From positions 1 through 64,000 of the forward strand of contig JACCVY010000220.1 of NCBI GenBank assembly GCA_013697915.1: a stretch of 64,000 bases of DNA, read 5' to 3'. Below the pieces are notes generated by a model, which worked only from the letters and a program-made list of their open reading frames with translations, was not told the DNA's origin and ran no database searches. The position numbers and the translations under genes are program-made. Shown here piece after piece: positions 19,309 to 28,572 of the stretch. The stretch's first letter is position 1. Each line of letters opens with the position of its first letter. The stretch comes from Blastocatellia bacterium. Lineage in GTDB: Bacteria > Acidobacteriota > Blastocatellia > Pyrinomonadales > Pyrinomonadaceae.

Positions 19309-20454
19309 TCAAGCCACGAACTTTTCAACCGCAGTGGAATATTTTTCTACCTTCTCCCGCGAGACACTGAAGCCTGTACCAGATCCAGCTGGGAGCGTGA
19401 TGAATCCGTGCGGGTCAATCTCAATTGGCGGCTCGATCACGTCGTCAACGTACCAACGCGCCGACGCTTCGATGTCCGTTGGGTACGTGAACCCGGCGTT
19501 TGCGGCCAGATGAAGCCCCTGTGCGGAGGCCACACCCAGTTCCGGCATCGTACCTACCCAACACTCCAGGCCGGCGGTGCGAGCTTGTTCGAGCATCAAA
19601 CGCGCCTCGCTCAGTCCTCCGACTCTTTGGATCTTGATGTTGACGATGCGAGCTGCGCGCTTCTCAATTAAAGAAGCCAGTGAATCCAGCGATTCGGCTG
19701 ACTCGTCGGCGCATAAGGGCGTGCGCAAAGCTCGCTGCAACTGAGCGGCTTCTTCGTGGGCATCACGGGCGAGCGGCTGCTCGATCATCATCAATCCAAA
19801 ATTATCCAACTCGCGAAACATTGCCTGGTCCGCAATCGTGTATGAGGCGTTGGCATCAACCATCAATGGAATCTGCGGGAAGCGTTCCCGCACCGCTGCC
19901 ACTGGCTCAATGTCCCAGCCTGGCTGGATCTTGATCTTCACGCGTTGATAGCCCTGGGCCGCATAGCGCTCGACGCGCTCAAGCAGTTCGCCAACCTGAT
20001 CGTAGATGCCAATCGCGACGCCGGATGGAATGGGGCGCGCACACGCGCCGAGGAGTTCGCAAAGCGGAAGGCCCACAGTCTGCGAATAAGCGTCCCACAC
20101 CCCACTCTCCAGACCTGCTTTTGCGAAAGCCTCGCCTGGAAATTCGCGCAGCAGCTCGTAAAAACGCGTCGCGTCAACCTCCCCGGCATCGAGGAGTCTG
20201 GGGATCAACTGCTTGCTGAGTGCTCCCCAGGCACTCTCCGGCGTGTCGTCTGAGTAGAACGAGCCTGACATCGGCGACGCCTCTCCCCAACCAACAACGC
20301 CGTCGGCGGTAGTGATTTCAATAAGGATCGCGTCCTTCTCGGCGATTACGCCATTGCTGATGCGAAACGGCTCAATAAGCGGTAAGCACACGCGATGCAG
20401 CGCTACGCTCTTAGCGCTGATAAGTTGACGGGTAATGATGGAAGTCGTTGTCAA
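19309..20454 (-). CDS. Enolase-superfamily enzyme (N-acylamino-acid racemase/OSBS-like)
   Basis: The 381-residue protein has an N-terminal capping domain and a barrel of the muconate-lactonizing-enzyme subgroup. The KxK pair is in VKIKIQPGWD, metal ligands in VDANASYT, IEQPL and CADES, and the opposing catalytic lysine in VNIKIQRVGGLSEAR. The C-terminal strand reads CWVGTMPELGVAS. This layout matches o-succinylbenzoate synthases and N-acylamino-acid racemases, not the mandelate-racemase sugar-acid dehydratases. No menaquinone genes are nearby and an M20 deacylase is, so racemisation of N-acylamino acids is the better guess. The start is TTG after TAGGA. Confidence 0.8.
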   Translation of the reverse strand: MTTTSIITRQLISAKSVALHRVCLPLIEPFRISNGVIAEKDAILIEITTADGVVGWGEASPMSGSFYSDDTPESAWGALSKQLIPRLLDAGEVDATRFYELLREFPGEAFAKAGLESGVWDAYSQTVGLPLCELLGACARPIPSGVAIGIYDQVGELLERVERYAAQGYQRVKIKIQPGWDIEPVAAVRERFPQIPLMVDANASYTIADQAMFRELDNFGLMMIEQPLARDAHEEAAQLQRALRTPLCADESAESLDSLASLIEKRAARIVNIKIQRVGGLSEARLMLEQARTAGLECWVGTMPELGVASAQGLHLAANAGFTYPTDIEASARWYVDDVIEPPIEIDPHGFITLPAGSGTGFSVSREKVEKYSTAVEKFVA

Positions 20455-20513
20455 ATGATTCCTATAGACAAGGCCTGAATTGAATCCGCCTGGACAGTTC
20501 GAAATAACTCTGC

Positions 20514-21542
20514 TCAGGTCATCGTCGCAAGCATTGCGCGCGTGACTAAATTTCGCGGCGGCTCGCCTTTCGAAAAGCGCACAACTTCTTCGACAGCAAT
20601 CCCGCCGATGGCGCGGCGCATTTCGATACCTCCCGCGGCAATATGGGGCGTAAGCAGCACGTTCGGGAGTCGGCGTAGTTCATGATCTGACGGGAGTGGT
20701 TCTAACGGGTCGGTGACATCGAGTGCTGCCGTTATTCTGCCAGTGCGCAACTCAACTACGAGTGCGGCCATATCAACGAGTCCGCCACGCGCAACGTTGA
20801 TCAAATAAGCGCCGTCCGGCAGCAGCGCCAATCGCCTCGCGTCAAAAAGGTTTCGCGTCTCCGGCGTCAACCCTGCTGCCAGGATGACGACTGAGCATGA
20901 ACGAACGAGTTCATCCAGCGCCACTAATCTTGCTTCATGCCCCGAAACGATCTCTGTAGAGCAGTAGGGATCTGTGACCAGGAGTTCGGCACCCAGTGGT
21001 TTAACTACCCTGGCGAAAGCCCTGCCGATGCGACCGAAACCGACAATTCCAACCTTGCGCCCTCGTACAGTTTCACCTTCACTGACGTCCTCGTTCGTCC
21101 TGATTACTCCAGCCCGCATTTCGCCCGCGTACTCAGGAACTTTGCGGACCAGGGTTAACATGAGCGCCAACGCCATTTCAGCAACGCCGGCGGCCATCGG
21201 GTCGGCCGCGTTGGTTATCGTGATGCAATCAAAAAGCTCCTCGGCCGCTCGTGATTTCACTTCACCGCCGCAATGGGCTATGAGCCTTACGCGCGGCGTC
21301 GCGCCGAACATATCTGCGCGCAGGAAAGGCGAATGCCACGTTGTCATGAGCACGTCAGCTTGTGCGATCTGTTCTCGCAACAGTGCGGAGTCTTCACGTT
21401 CTGAATAACGCGACCAGTCTGCAACTTCACTGAGACGAGCGCGCAGAGGTTCCGGAAAGAAGTGGGCGAACAATACGTCACTGGCGAGTACCAGCACTTG
21501 GGGTCGTGTCGCACTGCTGTTCATTCCAGGAGCTTTGCCCAT
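20514..21542 (-). CDS. D-isomer-specific 2-hydroxyacid dehydrogenase family
   Basis: A 342-residue NAD-dependent dehydrogenase. The Rossmann motif is VGIVGFGRIGRAFARVVKPLG, followed by LPDGAYLINVARGGLVD (catalytic Arg region), an acidic residue after LDVTDPLEPLP, and the catalytic His in LLTPHIAAGG. It resembles phosphoglycerate, glyoxylate or hydroxypyruvate reductases but lacks an ACT domain, so it is unlikely to be the biosynthetic SerA. In this locus it could reduce or oxidise a 2-keto/2-hydroxy acid from sugar or amino acid breakdown. A second ATG at codon 7 is an alternative start. Confidence 0.82.
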   Translation of the reverse strand: MGKAPGMNSSATRPQVLVLASDVLFAHFFPEPLRARLSEVADWSRYSEREDSALLREQIAQADVLMTTWHSPFLRADMFGATPRVRLIAHCGGEVKSRAAEELFDCITITNAADPMAAGVAEMALALMLTLVRKVPEYAGEMRAGVIRTNEDVSEGETVRGRKVGIVGFGRIGRAFARVVKPLGAELLVTDPYCSTEIVSGHEARLVALDELVRSCSVVILAAGLTPETRNLFDARRLALLPDGAYLINVARGGLVDMAALVVELRTGRITAALDVTDPLEPLPSDHELRRLPNVLLTPHIAAGGIEMRRAIGGIAVEEVVRFSKGEPPRNLVTRAMLATMT

Positions 21543-21567
21543 CGCGTCTCACATGTTCGCTGATCTG

Positions 21568-21595
21568 TTCCGAGTTTCGAGTTCCGAGTTTCAAG
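21568..21595. repeat. Two tandem 14-bp units in an intergenic gap
   Basis: TTCCGAGTTTCGAG (21568-21581) is followed directly by TTCCGAGTTTCAAG (21582-21595), and then by a run of loosely repeated CAAAG/CCAAG words to about 21635. This is a short low-complexity repeat in the 104-bp gap between two minus-strand genes. It has no evident coding or regulatory role. Confidence 0.7.
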
Positions 21596-21646
21596 TACAA
21601 AGCACCAAGCTCAAAAACTAAAGCCCAAAGACCAAAGCCGTTCTTT

Positions 21647-22459
21647 TCATAGGGTCGAACTCATGGCCCTTATAAAGTCTGGCAGCGCAACTTCTGGTTC
21701 TTCAATCTCCGGGTGCCAATATTTTTCCCACTCAAAACTGATGTAACCGTCGTAGTTCAGCTTTTGCAGAGCACCTACCGTTGCAGCGAAAGAAACCTGG
21801 CCGCGTCCAGCCAGCACCGGCAGCCAATGCTCAGATCCTTCAACCGCACGCGCGTCGCGCAGGTGAACGTGCGCGAGATAGGGGCTTACTGCGCGAGCCG
21901 CTTCCTCAATTGAATCTCCGGCGGCCAGTGAGTTGGCCACGTCCCATATGAGCGCAACATTCGCATGTTCTGCGAGTCTCACGATCTCTGCAGCGCCTTC
22001 ACCTCGCGCGAAGTCGCCATGCGTCTCCAAACCGACCCGCACTTCAGCAGGCGCACGCTCAGCAACTTCACGCAGGCAAGCAGCGATGTTGTTGCGCGTT
22101 TCCACGCGTGTCGCACCGGCCTGCACTTTGTCAGGAAAGACGCGTATGAGCGGCGCGCCGAGCGCGGCGGCAAGCTCGGAATGCCTGACCGCCACCTCGA
22201 CCTGTTTGAGCCGCTCATCCGCATCCGGCGAATCGAACGTGCACGAACTATCAACACAACAGACGGAGATATGCAGGTCAACGAGCCATTGATGAGTGGT
22301 CGCCAGCGCCTCAGGCTTGAACTCACGCCGCTCAAGGAGATCAAGATCACCTCCCACAGCGCGCAGCTCTATACCGTCATAGCCTAAACTTCGCGCTGCT
22401 TCAGCAATCTGTCCAAGCTCCCAGTTTGGACAACCAAGCGTTGAAAAAGCCAATCTCAT
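21647..22459 (-). CDS. Sugar phosphate isomerase/epimerase-like TIM barrel
   Basis: A 270-residue protein of the xylose-isomerase-like (AP endonuclease 2) barrel family: MRLAFSTLGCPNW, GYDGIELRAVGGD, a metal Glu in VGLETHGDFA, IWDVANSLAAGD, HVHLRDARAVEG and a final Glu in YISFEWEKYWHPE. The set of Glu, Asp, His and Glu ligands typical of IolE/IolI-like enzymes is therefore present. It likely isomerises or epimerises a keto sugar, sugar acid or inositol derivative. ATG 22459 is used rather than a TTG ten codons earlier because it begins the first beta strand. A separate promoter is not obvious. Confidence 0.82.
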   Translation of the reverse strand: MRLAFSTLGCPNWELGQIAEAARSLGYDGIELRAVGGDLDLLERREFKPEALATTHQWLVDLHISVCCVDSSCTFDSPDADERLKQVEVAVRHSELAAALGAPLIRVFPDKVQAGATRVETRNNIAACLREVAERAPAEVRVGLETHGDFARGEGAAEIVRLAEHANVALIWDVANSLAAGDSIEEAARAVSPYLAHVHLRDARAVEGSEHWLPVLAGRGQVSFAATVGALQKLNYDGYISFEWEKYWHPEIEEPEVALPDFIRAMSSTL

Positions 22460-22501
22460 TTCCGACTTACCTTCCCTGTGACTCACCAACCCGCCCGTTG
22501 C

Positions 22502-23800
22502 TTACGGCGTGTACTCATATGCTCCGATATCGATTGCTCCAAAGACGGGCCTCGGACTTGCCGTCCCAACTGCGAGTGCCGTGTGAAACGGTGGAAGGTA
22601 AGCGGGAGGGAACAATGGGCTGATGAACGGATGCCCCGCAGGGCTCGCTGGAGCCGTATCACCGGCGTTGACGAGCGGGCTGGTCGCAATCGGGCGCACG
22701 TCGTAGGTGCTGATGTTCGTGAACCCGGGATCGGTACCCAGGATTGTGCCGGTCCAGGCGGTTGGAATCAGCGCTGAGCCGGTTGGGATCCAGTTGTTTG
22801 ATCCTGTGCTCACCCTCCCTGCGACCCAGCGAACGCGGGTCTCAAGGACGACCTTGTCAATGGGGGCACCGCCCACACGGAAGAAGACATTGTTATGCAT
22901 TTCCAAACTTTCGATACCTTCAAAGATTTCAACGCCTGGACTGGTTTGACCCTGCCGCAGAATGAAGGTGTTGTTCACGAAACGGTAACGACCATCGGTG
23001 TGGCCGGTACCATCGCCCCCTACTCGCGCCATGCGTGAACCTTGAGTGGCGCTATGCTGGAAAACGTTGCCGACTACGTCAGAGTCTTCGCGAGCAGTGG
23101 TCTGCGAAACATTCTTATTGCCATGCGGGTCAGGACCAATGAGCTCGATCTCGCCGTAGAAGCCTCCGGAAACCCAGTTGTAATAAATCTCGTTGCGCTC
23201 AGCGCGACTCTTGATGTTGTTGCCACCGTTTTGATCGTGCAGGTAGCAATACTGCATGCGAAAAACTGAACCCGGATGCGCGAATTCGTCGGTCGCCATG
23301 TACACCGGATGCTGGCTTGTGCCATTGCCGCAGTGATAGACCTCGACGTATTCCATTGTGAGCGAACCGGAGTCGGTGTCGGCGCCAAGTATTCCGTGGG
23401 CGGGACAATCGTGGACGACAGTATCACGGAGCGTGATGTCGTCCGCGTGATGGTAAATGCCGCGGAAGCTTCCGCCGGTGACGTCAAAGCCCTGAAAGAC
23501 GTAGTGATCCGAAAGCCGAAATTCTACGGTGTTGGTACCACCCGAAATGATGGGGCGGAGTCCATTGACGCGAATGCCTTGAATCGTGATCTTGTTTACG
23601 GAAGTGCCGGGTCTTGTGAAGATAAGGTCGCCCGGATAAGTAGCGTTGCCGTCAACCTCGACAAGATCTCCCGGCGAAAGCAGTGGTGCGACGTCTTGTA
23701 GTTTCTTATACGTTCTGCTCGGCCCGACCTGGTACGTGATCGAATAAGCAGTGCTCCAGCAGCAAGCCCCGAGGAACAATGCGATGATGAGGTGTTTCAT
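22502..23800 (-). CDS. Secreted right-handed parallel beta-helix protein
   Basis: A 432-residue exported beta-helix protein. The start at 23800 has AAGGAG at ideal spacing and opens a clear signal peptide (MKHLIIALFLGACCWSTAYS). The mature part begins ITYQVGPSRTYKKLQDVAPL, an entry typical of pectate-lyase-like folds. Rungs include YVFQGFDVTGGSFRGIYHH, ITLRDTVVHDCPAHGILG, MEYVEVYHCGNGTS and FVNNTFILRQG. It ends with FGAIDIGAYEYTP, a tail often seen in secreted beta-helix proteins. It is the third such protein in the arm. Polysaccharide binding or cleavage is likely, but the chemistry is unproven. Confidence 0.78.
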   Translation of the reverse strand: MKHLIIALFLGACCWSTAYSITYQVGPSRTYKKLQDVAPLLSPGDLVEVDGNATYPGDLIFTRPGTSVNKITIQGIRVNGLRPIISGGTNTVEFRLSDHYVFQGFDVTGGSFRGIYHHADDITLRDTVVHDCPAHGILGADTDSGSLTMEYVEVYHCGNGTSQHPVYMATDEFAHPGSVFRMQYCYLHDQNGGNNIKSRAERNEIYYNWVSGGFYGEIELIGPDPHGNKNVSQTTAREDSDVVGNVFQHSATQGSRMARVGGDGTGHTDGRYRFVNNTFILRQGQTSPGVEIFEGIESLEMHNNVFFRVGGAPIDKVVLETRVRWVAGRVSTGSNNWIPTGSALIPTAWTGTILGTDPGFTNISTYDVRPIATSPLVNAGDTAPASPAGHPFISPLFPPAYLPPFHTALAVGTASPRPVFGAIDIGAYEYTP

Positions 23801-23886
23801 GGTTTTCTCCTTTTCGTTTTGCGAGGACCAAACCCTGTTTATTAAGCGGCGCGCTTCGACCCCAGAGAGTCGACCCGCAGCCGCCA

Positions 23887-25677
23887 CTATTTCCATTGTT
23901 TCGCAAGAGCCTGCGCCAGTTTGTACCGCGCGCTCTCGTATTCATTCCCTGTCTCGGCGAAACCGATTTTCCCGCCGGCGTCCGAAAAGACCCGGGGCAC
24001 GACCGATTGCAGCACTTCGTTGATCAGGGGATAGAGTTTGAATTGCCGCGCCAGCATCAGGTATTGATGGTCTTGTAGTCCACGCCTGAGGTTCGCAAGT
24101 TGCACAGTCGACACGGGCCCGGCGATTCCACGATCCTCTTCAGGGTGAAGTTTTTCTTCGCCGGGATACATGAGGACGCCATCACCGTTGATGTAACCCT
24201 GATCGTCGACAGGCTTATTCGGCTGCCCGCGATTGTCGAACGTGATTGGATTCGCCCAAACATTCTGGCGGCGTTCGCCAACCTTTTGCCGGTTGTGTTG
24301 CCAGTGGACCCCGTGCCAGAAAAAGTAGTTGTCGACTCCGTGCTTGAAGCAGGCCCAGATAGTCGCGCGCGCATCGGTCGCCGGAGCGTCAATCACGATG
24401 GCGCCGGCCGCCGGCCGCCCACCGTTGTAGATCCAGTACCTGCGACCGTGTGCGCGTTCCTCGTTCGCACGCTGAATGTCGTAGCCCAGTGGTCCGGTGT
24501 CCCAGATGTCTATTGAACCGTCAAGCTCCTTCACATAACGCTTGGTCACGAATGTCGGTAAGGTTTTTCCCGGCCCCGGATTGGAATGAACGTTCTCGGC
24601 GAGTTGACGGATGTATTTGTATTGCGAGGGCCCGGGTTCATCAGGCAAGTAGAGGAAAGTAATCGCTGCGGGAAAGCTTTGCGTCAGGAATGTCATCCAG
24701 CTGTCTGCTTGTCGCCATGAGCTCGCGCGATCGTCGAAATCTTTGCCGGGTCCATAAAAGGTCCGCGGGATGATTCGATTGCCCACGCCTTCGCCGGGTC
24801 CTTCATAACCGCGGGCTCTCGTAAAATCCGTACCGTTAAAACGTCCGCTCGCAGCTTTGACCTTACTTATGTCGTACTCATGGACGAGTTCGATCCGCTG
24901 ACGATGCGCAAACCGGTGGTACTCGGCATCGAGGTCGCGTCCTTGATACATTCTGGGTTGTAGACTCTCGTAGTAGACCATTGCCTGCATGCTGTTCTGA
25001 TCGGGCAAGGTGAAATCGAACAACTCCAGCTCAATTGGTACAGTCTGCTTCACTCCGTCGGCGTTCACCGTTACATTTCCCCGGTAGATCCCGGCCGGCA
25101 GATTTCGATTCGTATACACCTCGATCCATACAGACTGGTTCTGTCCGCTCTCGACCCGAAGCGGGACACCGCCGCGTCCCGAACGTGCGTTTTCGGGAAC
25201 CAGCTGCACAGGCTTCCACCCGGTGGGATCTTTGGGAGCGGCCGGAGACCCCGGCATATAGATCCATTCGGCGTGCGAAGGAGTCGCTACGTTCATGTAG
25301 TTGACAGAAAATATTTCAATCGGCCTGCCGACATAATTCGTCGGGTCAAGTGCAGGTGGGACGTACTTGATTCTTGCGCTGCCACCTTGCTGGTCGAGCG
25401 CCGGCAGTGCGACGGTGAGATGATTGATGCCATCCTGTCCCGCCTCGACGATTAACTGGAAGGCAATGATTTCGTTGCGCGCACCGAAGATTTTTATCTT
25501 GTGCCCGTCCCAGGCGGAGTTCGTGCTCTTGTTCGGGTTATTGAGATCGTCGCGCTCAACTTTTTCGCCGTCATTGACCGCCCAGACGTGGCGGACCGAT
25601 GCTGATGCCGTAACCGCAAACAGCAAGTAGGTAAAAACCAACAGTGCCGCAAAACTTCGCCTCTTAACTCTTAACAT
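23887..25677 (-). CDS. Exported DUF4091 protein (glycoside-hydrolase-like)
   Basis: The 596-residue product has a signal peptide (FAALLVFTYLLFAVTASA), an N-terminal beta-sandwich (KIFGARNEIIAFQLIVEAG) and a TIM-barrel-like centre with DEPGPSQYKYIRQ. The DUF4091 C-terminus is marked by DTGPLGYDI, YNGGRPAAG and the VDNYFFWHGVHWQ block. DUF4091 proteins are found in glycan-degrading loci and some are confirmed glycosidases. The acidic DEP is a candidate catalytic site. AGGAGAT lies nine bases before the ATG. A role on an oligosaccharide from the neighbouring lyases is reasonable but inferred. Confidence 0.8.
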   Translation of the reverse strand: MLRVKRRSFAALLVFTYLLFAVTASASVRHVWAVNDGEKVERDDLNNPNKSTNSAWDGHKIKIFGARNEIIAFQLIVEAGQDGINHLTVALPALDQQGGSARIKYVPPALDPTNYVGRPIEIFSVNYMNVATPSHAEWIYMPGSPAAPKDPTGWKPVQLVPENARSGRGGVPLRVESGQNQSVWIEVYTNRNLPAGIYRGNVTVNADGVKQTVPIELELFDFTLPDQNSMQAMVYYESLQPRMYQGRDLDAEYHRFAHRQRIELVHEYDISKVKAASGRFNGTDFTRARGYEGPGEGVGNRIIPRTFYGPGKDFDDRASSWRQADSWMTFLTQSFPAAITFLYLPDEPGPSQYKYIRQLAENVHSNPGPGKTLPTFVTKRYVKELDGSIDIWDTGPLGYDIQRANEERAHGRRYWIYNGGRPAAGAIVIDAPATDARATIWACFKHGVDNYFFWHGVHWQHNRQKVGERRQNVWANPITFDNRGQPNKPVDDQGYINGDGVLMYPGEEKLHPEEDRGIAGPVSTVQLANLRRGLQDHQYLMLARQFKLYPLINEVLQSVVPRVFSDAGGKIGFAETGNEYESARYKLAQALAKQWK

Positions 25678-25750
25678 CGGAAACCATCTCCTGGTCAGCC
25701 TTACCTCGGCCCGAGTTTTTGTTTTCTATACACTCATCCGTTTCCTCGTT

Positions 25751-25785
25751 CTGCCTTCTGCTTACTGCTTACTGCCTACTGCTTG
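25751..25785. repeat. Five tandem 7-bp repeats (CTGCYTW-type)
   Basis: Five head-to-tail heptamers, CTGCCTT, CTGCTTA, CTGCTTA, CTGCCTA and CTGCTTG, fill the gap between the DUF4091 gene and the upstream symporter gene. Short tandemly repeated heptamers of this kind are common in gene spacers of some bacterial phyla and seem to vary in copy number. No function is evident here. Confidence 0.85.
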
Positions 25786-25799
25786 TTGTGACCTTCGGT

Positions 25800-27557
25800 T
25801 TATCCCTCAATTGCTGATCCGGGCTCACCTGCGACTGCCTCGGGCGGTACTGTTGCGGCTCCTGCCGGCCCTCGACCGGCAACCACGAATGCGAGTCCGA
25901 CGAGCGTTGTAACCAGCGCGTAGATTCCCACGATAATTCGATTGCGACCCCCTGAACTCGCCAGTACGATTAAAAAGCACGCCAGACCCATCCCCGTTGT
26001 TACTTTGCCGACGAGCGCCAATTGGCCGCGGCCCGACATGCTCGCCACTCCCAATTCCGTCGCTGTATTTATTGGTGTCTCCAATTTTTCGAAGAACGCG
26101 TCGACGCGCTTTCCAAACTCCCCGCTCGGTTTTATGAGAAAGACCGGGATGAAGAAAGCGATTGTGGTCGTGATCGCAGGAATGCCGATTAGGTAAGTCT
26201 CGTTCAGTTGCATGCCGAGATGACTGTTCAGATAGAAGTTGACGACCAGTGACGTGATCGCGCCGACCACATAGGCGCAGACGGCAGACCACCAGGGCCC
26301 ACCCTTGACCAAAAAGCCGTAAAGAAGCGGCAGACCAAGCGGAATCAAAAACATCGATTCGAGTATGAAAAGCAAAGTGAAGATACCGGTTGCGCCTTGC
26401 GCAAATAAAAGCGCAACGCAGATCATTACCAGCCCGACGCCGAGCGAGGTGATCCGGCTGGCGGTCAGCATGTGCCGATCCGAAGCGTCGCGGCGCAGAT
26501 AGCCTTGATATATATCCTTGGCGAAAATGCCGGTAATGATGTGGTTATGAGCCGAGAGTGACGCCATCGAAGAAGCCAGCATTGCGGCCAGTAAGACACC
26601 GATCATGCCCGGAGGTAGAACGCGCAAACCCATTGCGATGTAGGCCGCCTCCGACGGCTTTCTCAAACCGTTTGCCGCGGTGCCGAGTTCAGGTAACGCC
26701 ACCCGCGCGATGAGAGGCGGCAAATAAAAGATCACACTGCCGATCGTGAAGAGGATCATACAAAGGACGGCGATCCTCTTTGCCGACTGCTCCGTATCTG
26801 CACAGAAGTACCGCTGAGCGTTGCCGAAGTTGTTGTAGCCGGTTGTCTGCGAGACTGTATAGACAATAAGGAACAACCAACCGTATTCTCCGGCAAGCGG
26901 GTTGAAGTAACCTACCGGGGCGTGCGCGACAAAGCTGCTTAAGCCGCCCACGTTCGCGAGCGATAGCACCATCAGCATGCAGGCAATCGGGAAAAGAAAC
27001 ATGAACTGAAACATGTCTGTGAAACAGACGGCCCAATAGCCGCCTAACACCGTGTAAGCGAGCACGACTAGTCCACAGATGACTATCAGATATTCAACGG
27101 GAACGCCGAGAGCAATAGACATGAAGCTCGAGAGAGCGAATAGCCGAACCGATCCGAACATCAACTGGCTCGGCCCCGTCAGCGAGGAAAATGTTTTATG
27201 CGTACCATCTCCAAAACGGCTACGGATGTACTCAACGACCGTAGTAACGCGAGAGCGCCGCCAGCGCTCGGCGAAGATAATGTAGCCGAAGAGAAATGCA
27301 GGCACAGCCAGCGCCATCAAGAAGACGCCGATCACGCCTTGCCGGTAAGCGAAACCTGCCCCACCCGTAAAAGTCCAGACGGAGAAACCTGACATGAACG
27401 AAGCCATGCCCGCCACCCACCACTCAACGCGGTTCCCGCCTTTGAGAAAATCCGCGCCCACGCGCATAAAGCGCATGAAATAGCCCCCGATTCCCGCCAT
27501 CATGAGGAGATAACAAACCAGCACGACATAATCTATGGCGTGGACTGAAGAGCGCAT
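25800..27557 (-). CDS. Sodium:solute symporter (SSS family)
   Basis: A 585-residue integral membrane protein with about 13-14 hydrophobic segments and the SSS core: the broken first helix region GFSVWTFTGGAGFAYRQG, AYTVLGGYWAVCFTDMFQFM, and MLASSMASLSAHNHIITG, where the serine-rich segment contributes the second sodium site. Family members import sugars, sialic acids, amino acids or osmolytes with Na+. AAGGAG precedes the ATG. Located between the DUF4091 and NagB-like genes, it is a candidate importer of the depolymerised oligosaccharide or amino sugar. Unlike the second SSS gene in the window, it has no small partner ORF beside it. Confidence 0.9.
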   Translation of the reverse strand: MRSSVHAIDYVVLVCYLLMMAGIGGYFMRFMRVGADFLKGGNRVEWWVAGMASFMSGFSVWTFTGGAGFAYRQGVIGVFLMALAVPAFLFGYIIFAERWRRSRVTTVVEYIRSRFGDGTHKTFSSLTGPSQLMFGSVRLFALSSFMSIALGVPVEYLIVICGLVVLAYTVLGGYWAVCFTDMFQFMFLFPIACMLMVLSLANVGGLSSFVAHAPVGYFNPLAGEYGWLFLIVYTVSQTTGYNNFGNAQRYFCADTEQSAKRIAVLCMILFTIGSVIFYLPPLIARVALPELGTAANGLRKPSEAAYIAMGLRVLPPGMIGVLLAAMLASSMASLSAHNHIITGIFAKDIYQGYLRRDASDRHMLTASRITSLGVGLVMICVALLFAQGATGIFTLLFILESMFLIPLGLPLLYGFLVKGGPWWSAVCAYVVGAITSLVVNFYLNSHLGMQLNETYLIGIPAITTTIAFFIPVFLIKPSGEFGKRVDAFFEKLETPINTATELGVASMSGRGQLALVGKVTTGMGLACFLIVLASSGGRNRIIVGIYALVTTLVGLAFVVAGRGPAGAATVPPEAVAGEPGSAIEG

Positions 27558-27703
27558 GCTGTTCTCCTTCTCACAAGGGACCGGGGTTCGAGCAGAATTC
27601 TTAACTGTTCACACGTTTTGACTCGGGTGAACTTGGCGCCTTCCAAGCGGGAGTATTTTGGGCGCGCTTCACACCGAGTGTTCTCAAGGCGGTGCCGCCG
27701 GCT

Positions 27704-28501
27704 TCAGCCTGTCAAAAGTTCCGCGGAATCGCCGTCAATGAAAAGGTGCGCGTCCGCATGTCGGCGCATTATGGACGCCGGACAGGTGGTCCCGATTGCT
27801 CCCTCGACAGCACTCTTGATCGCGTGCCGTTTTGCCGGGCCGGGCGCGATTGCAAATAGTTTGGGGCACGCCATCAGCGTCGGTATGGTCAGTGAGAGCG
27901 CGTCGCCTGGTACTTCGTCGAGCGTAGCAAACGCGCCGTCGTTTACCTGTTGTCTGCGACACACTTCGTCCAGTTCGACCACTTTTACAGCCTCCGGATC
28001 TTCGAAGTTGCAGAAAGGAGGATCGATGAATGCGAGATGCCCATTCTCGCCAATGCCGAGCACAGCGAAGTCTGGAGGATTCGCCGCGAGTAGCTGGGCG
28101 TAACGGTGTGCCTCTGAAGCTCCATCATCAGCCTCGCCGCGCAGGCCGTGGAATTCACCCAGCGGCACCTTGTCAACCAGGCGATCAATCAGGAACCGAC
28201 GGAATGATTGTGGCGCATGTTTGTCCATACCGAGGTACTCATCCAGGTGAAACGCAACAACGCGAGACCAGTCAATGCCGGGCGCTTCCACAAGTGCGGT
28301 CAAAAACTCATTCTGCGACGGCGCGGAGGCGAAAATGACAACAGCGCGCCCACGTTTTTCGATCAGCCGCCTGATCTCCGACGCAATAACAACAGCGGCG
28401 GCGTTCCCCATCTTCAGCCGCGAGTCATAGACGTACACGTTAAGCTTGTCAGCACGAAAGTTTTTAACGGGCCTTTCCTGCATAGTGGCTGTTGATTCCA
28501 T
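27704..28501 (-). CDS. nagB: Glucosamine-6-phosphate deaminase-like (NagB family)
   Basis: 265 residues from the ATG at 28501, which has AGGAGG just upstream and gives the usual NagB length. Motifs are FHLDEYLGM (catalytic Asp), GIGENGHLAFIDPP (general-base region and catalytic His) and SIMRRHADAHLFID at the C-terminus. NagB converts glucosamine-6-phosphate to fructose-6-phosphate and ammonia. The FIDPP segment differs from the classical FNEPG, so an altered amino-sugar phosphate (for example a galactosamine or uronic derivative) is possible. The stop lies just past a long gap from the symporter start. It belongs with the GNAT, DHODH-like and DapA-like genes. Confidence 0.85.
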   Translation of the reverse strand: MESTATMQERPVKNFRADKLNVYVYDSRLKMGNAAAVVIASEIRRLIEKRGRAVVIFASAPSQNEFLTALVEAPGIDWSRVVAFHLDEYLGMDKHAPQSFRRFLIDRLVDKVPLGEFHGLRGEADDGASEAHRYAQLLAANPPDFAVLGIGENGHLAFIDPPFCNFEDPEAVKVVELDEVCRRQQVNDGAFATLDEVPGDALSLTIPTLMACPKLFAIAPGPAKRHAIKSAVEGAIGTTCPASIMRRHADAHLFIDGDSAELLTG

Positions 28502-28572
28502 ATTCCTCCTCAAAAAACGCTGTTGACTCTTCACGGCAGCTTGATCGGCGACTTTTTCATCCCCAAACCCAG

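Noticed and set aside
20514-21542. Assignment of the dehydrogenase as biosynthetic SerA
   Set aside because: No ACT or intervening domain and no serine-pathway neighbours; only a family-level call is supported.
14639-22459. A MurNAc (peptidoglycan) recycling pathway
   Set aside because: There is no MurQ etherase, AnmK or NagZ in the window, so the hydroxyacid dehydrogenase and deacylase do not support it.
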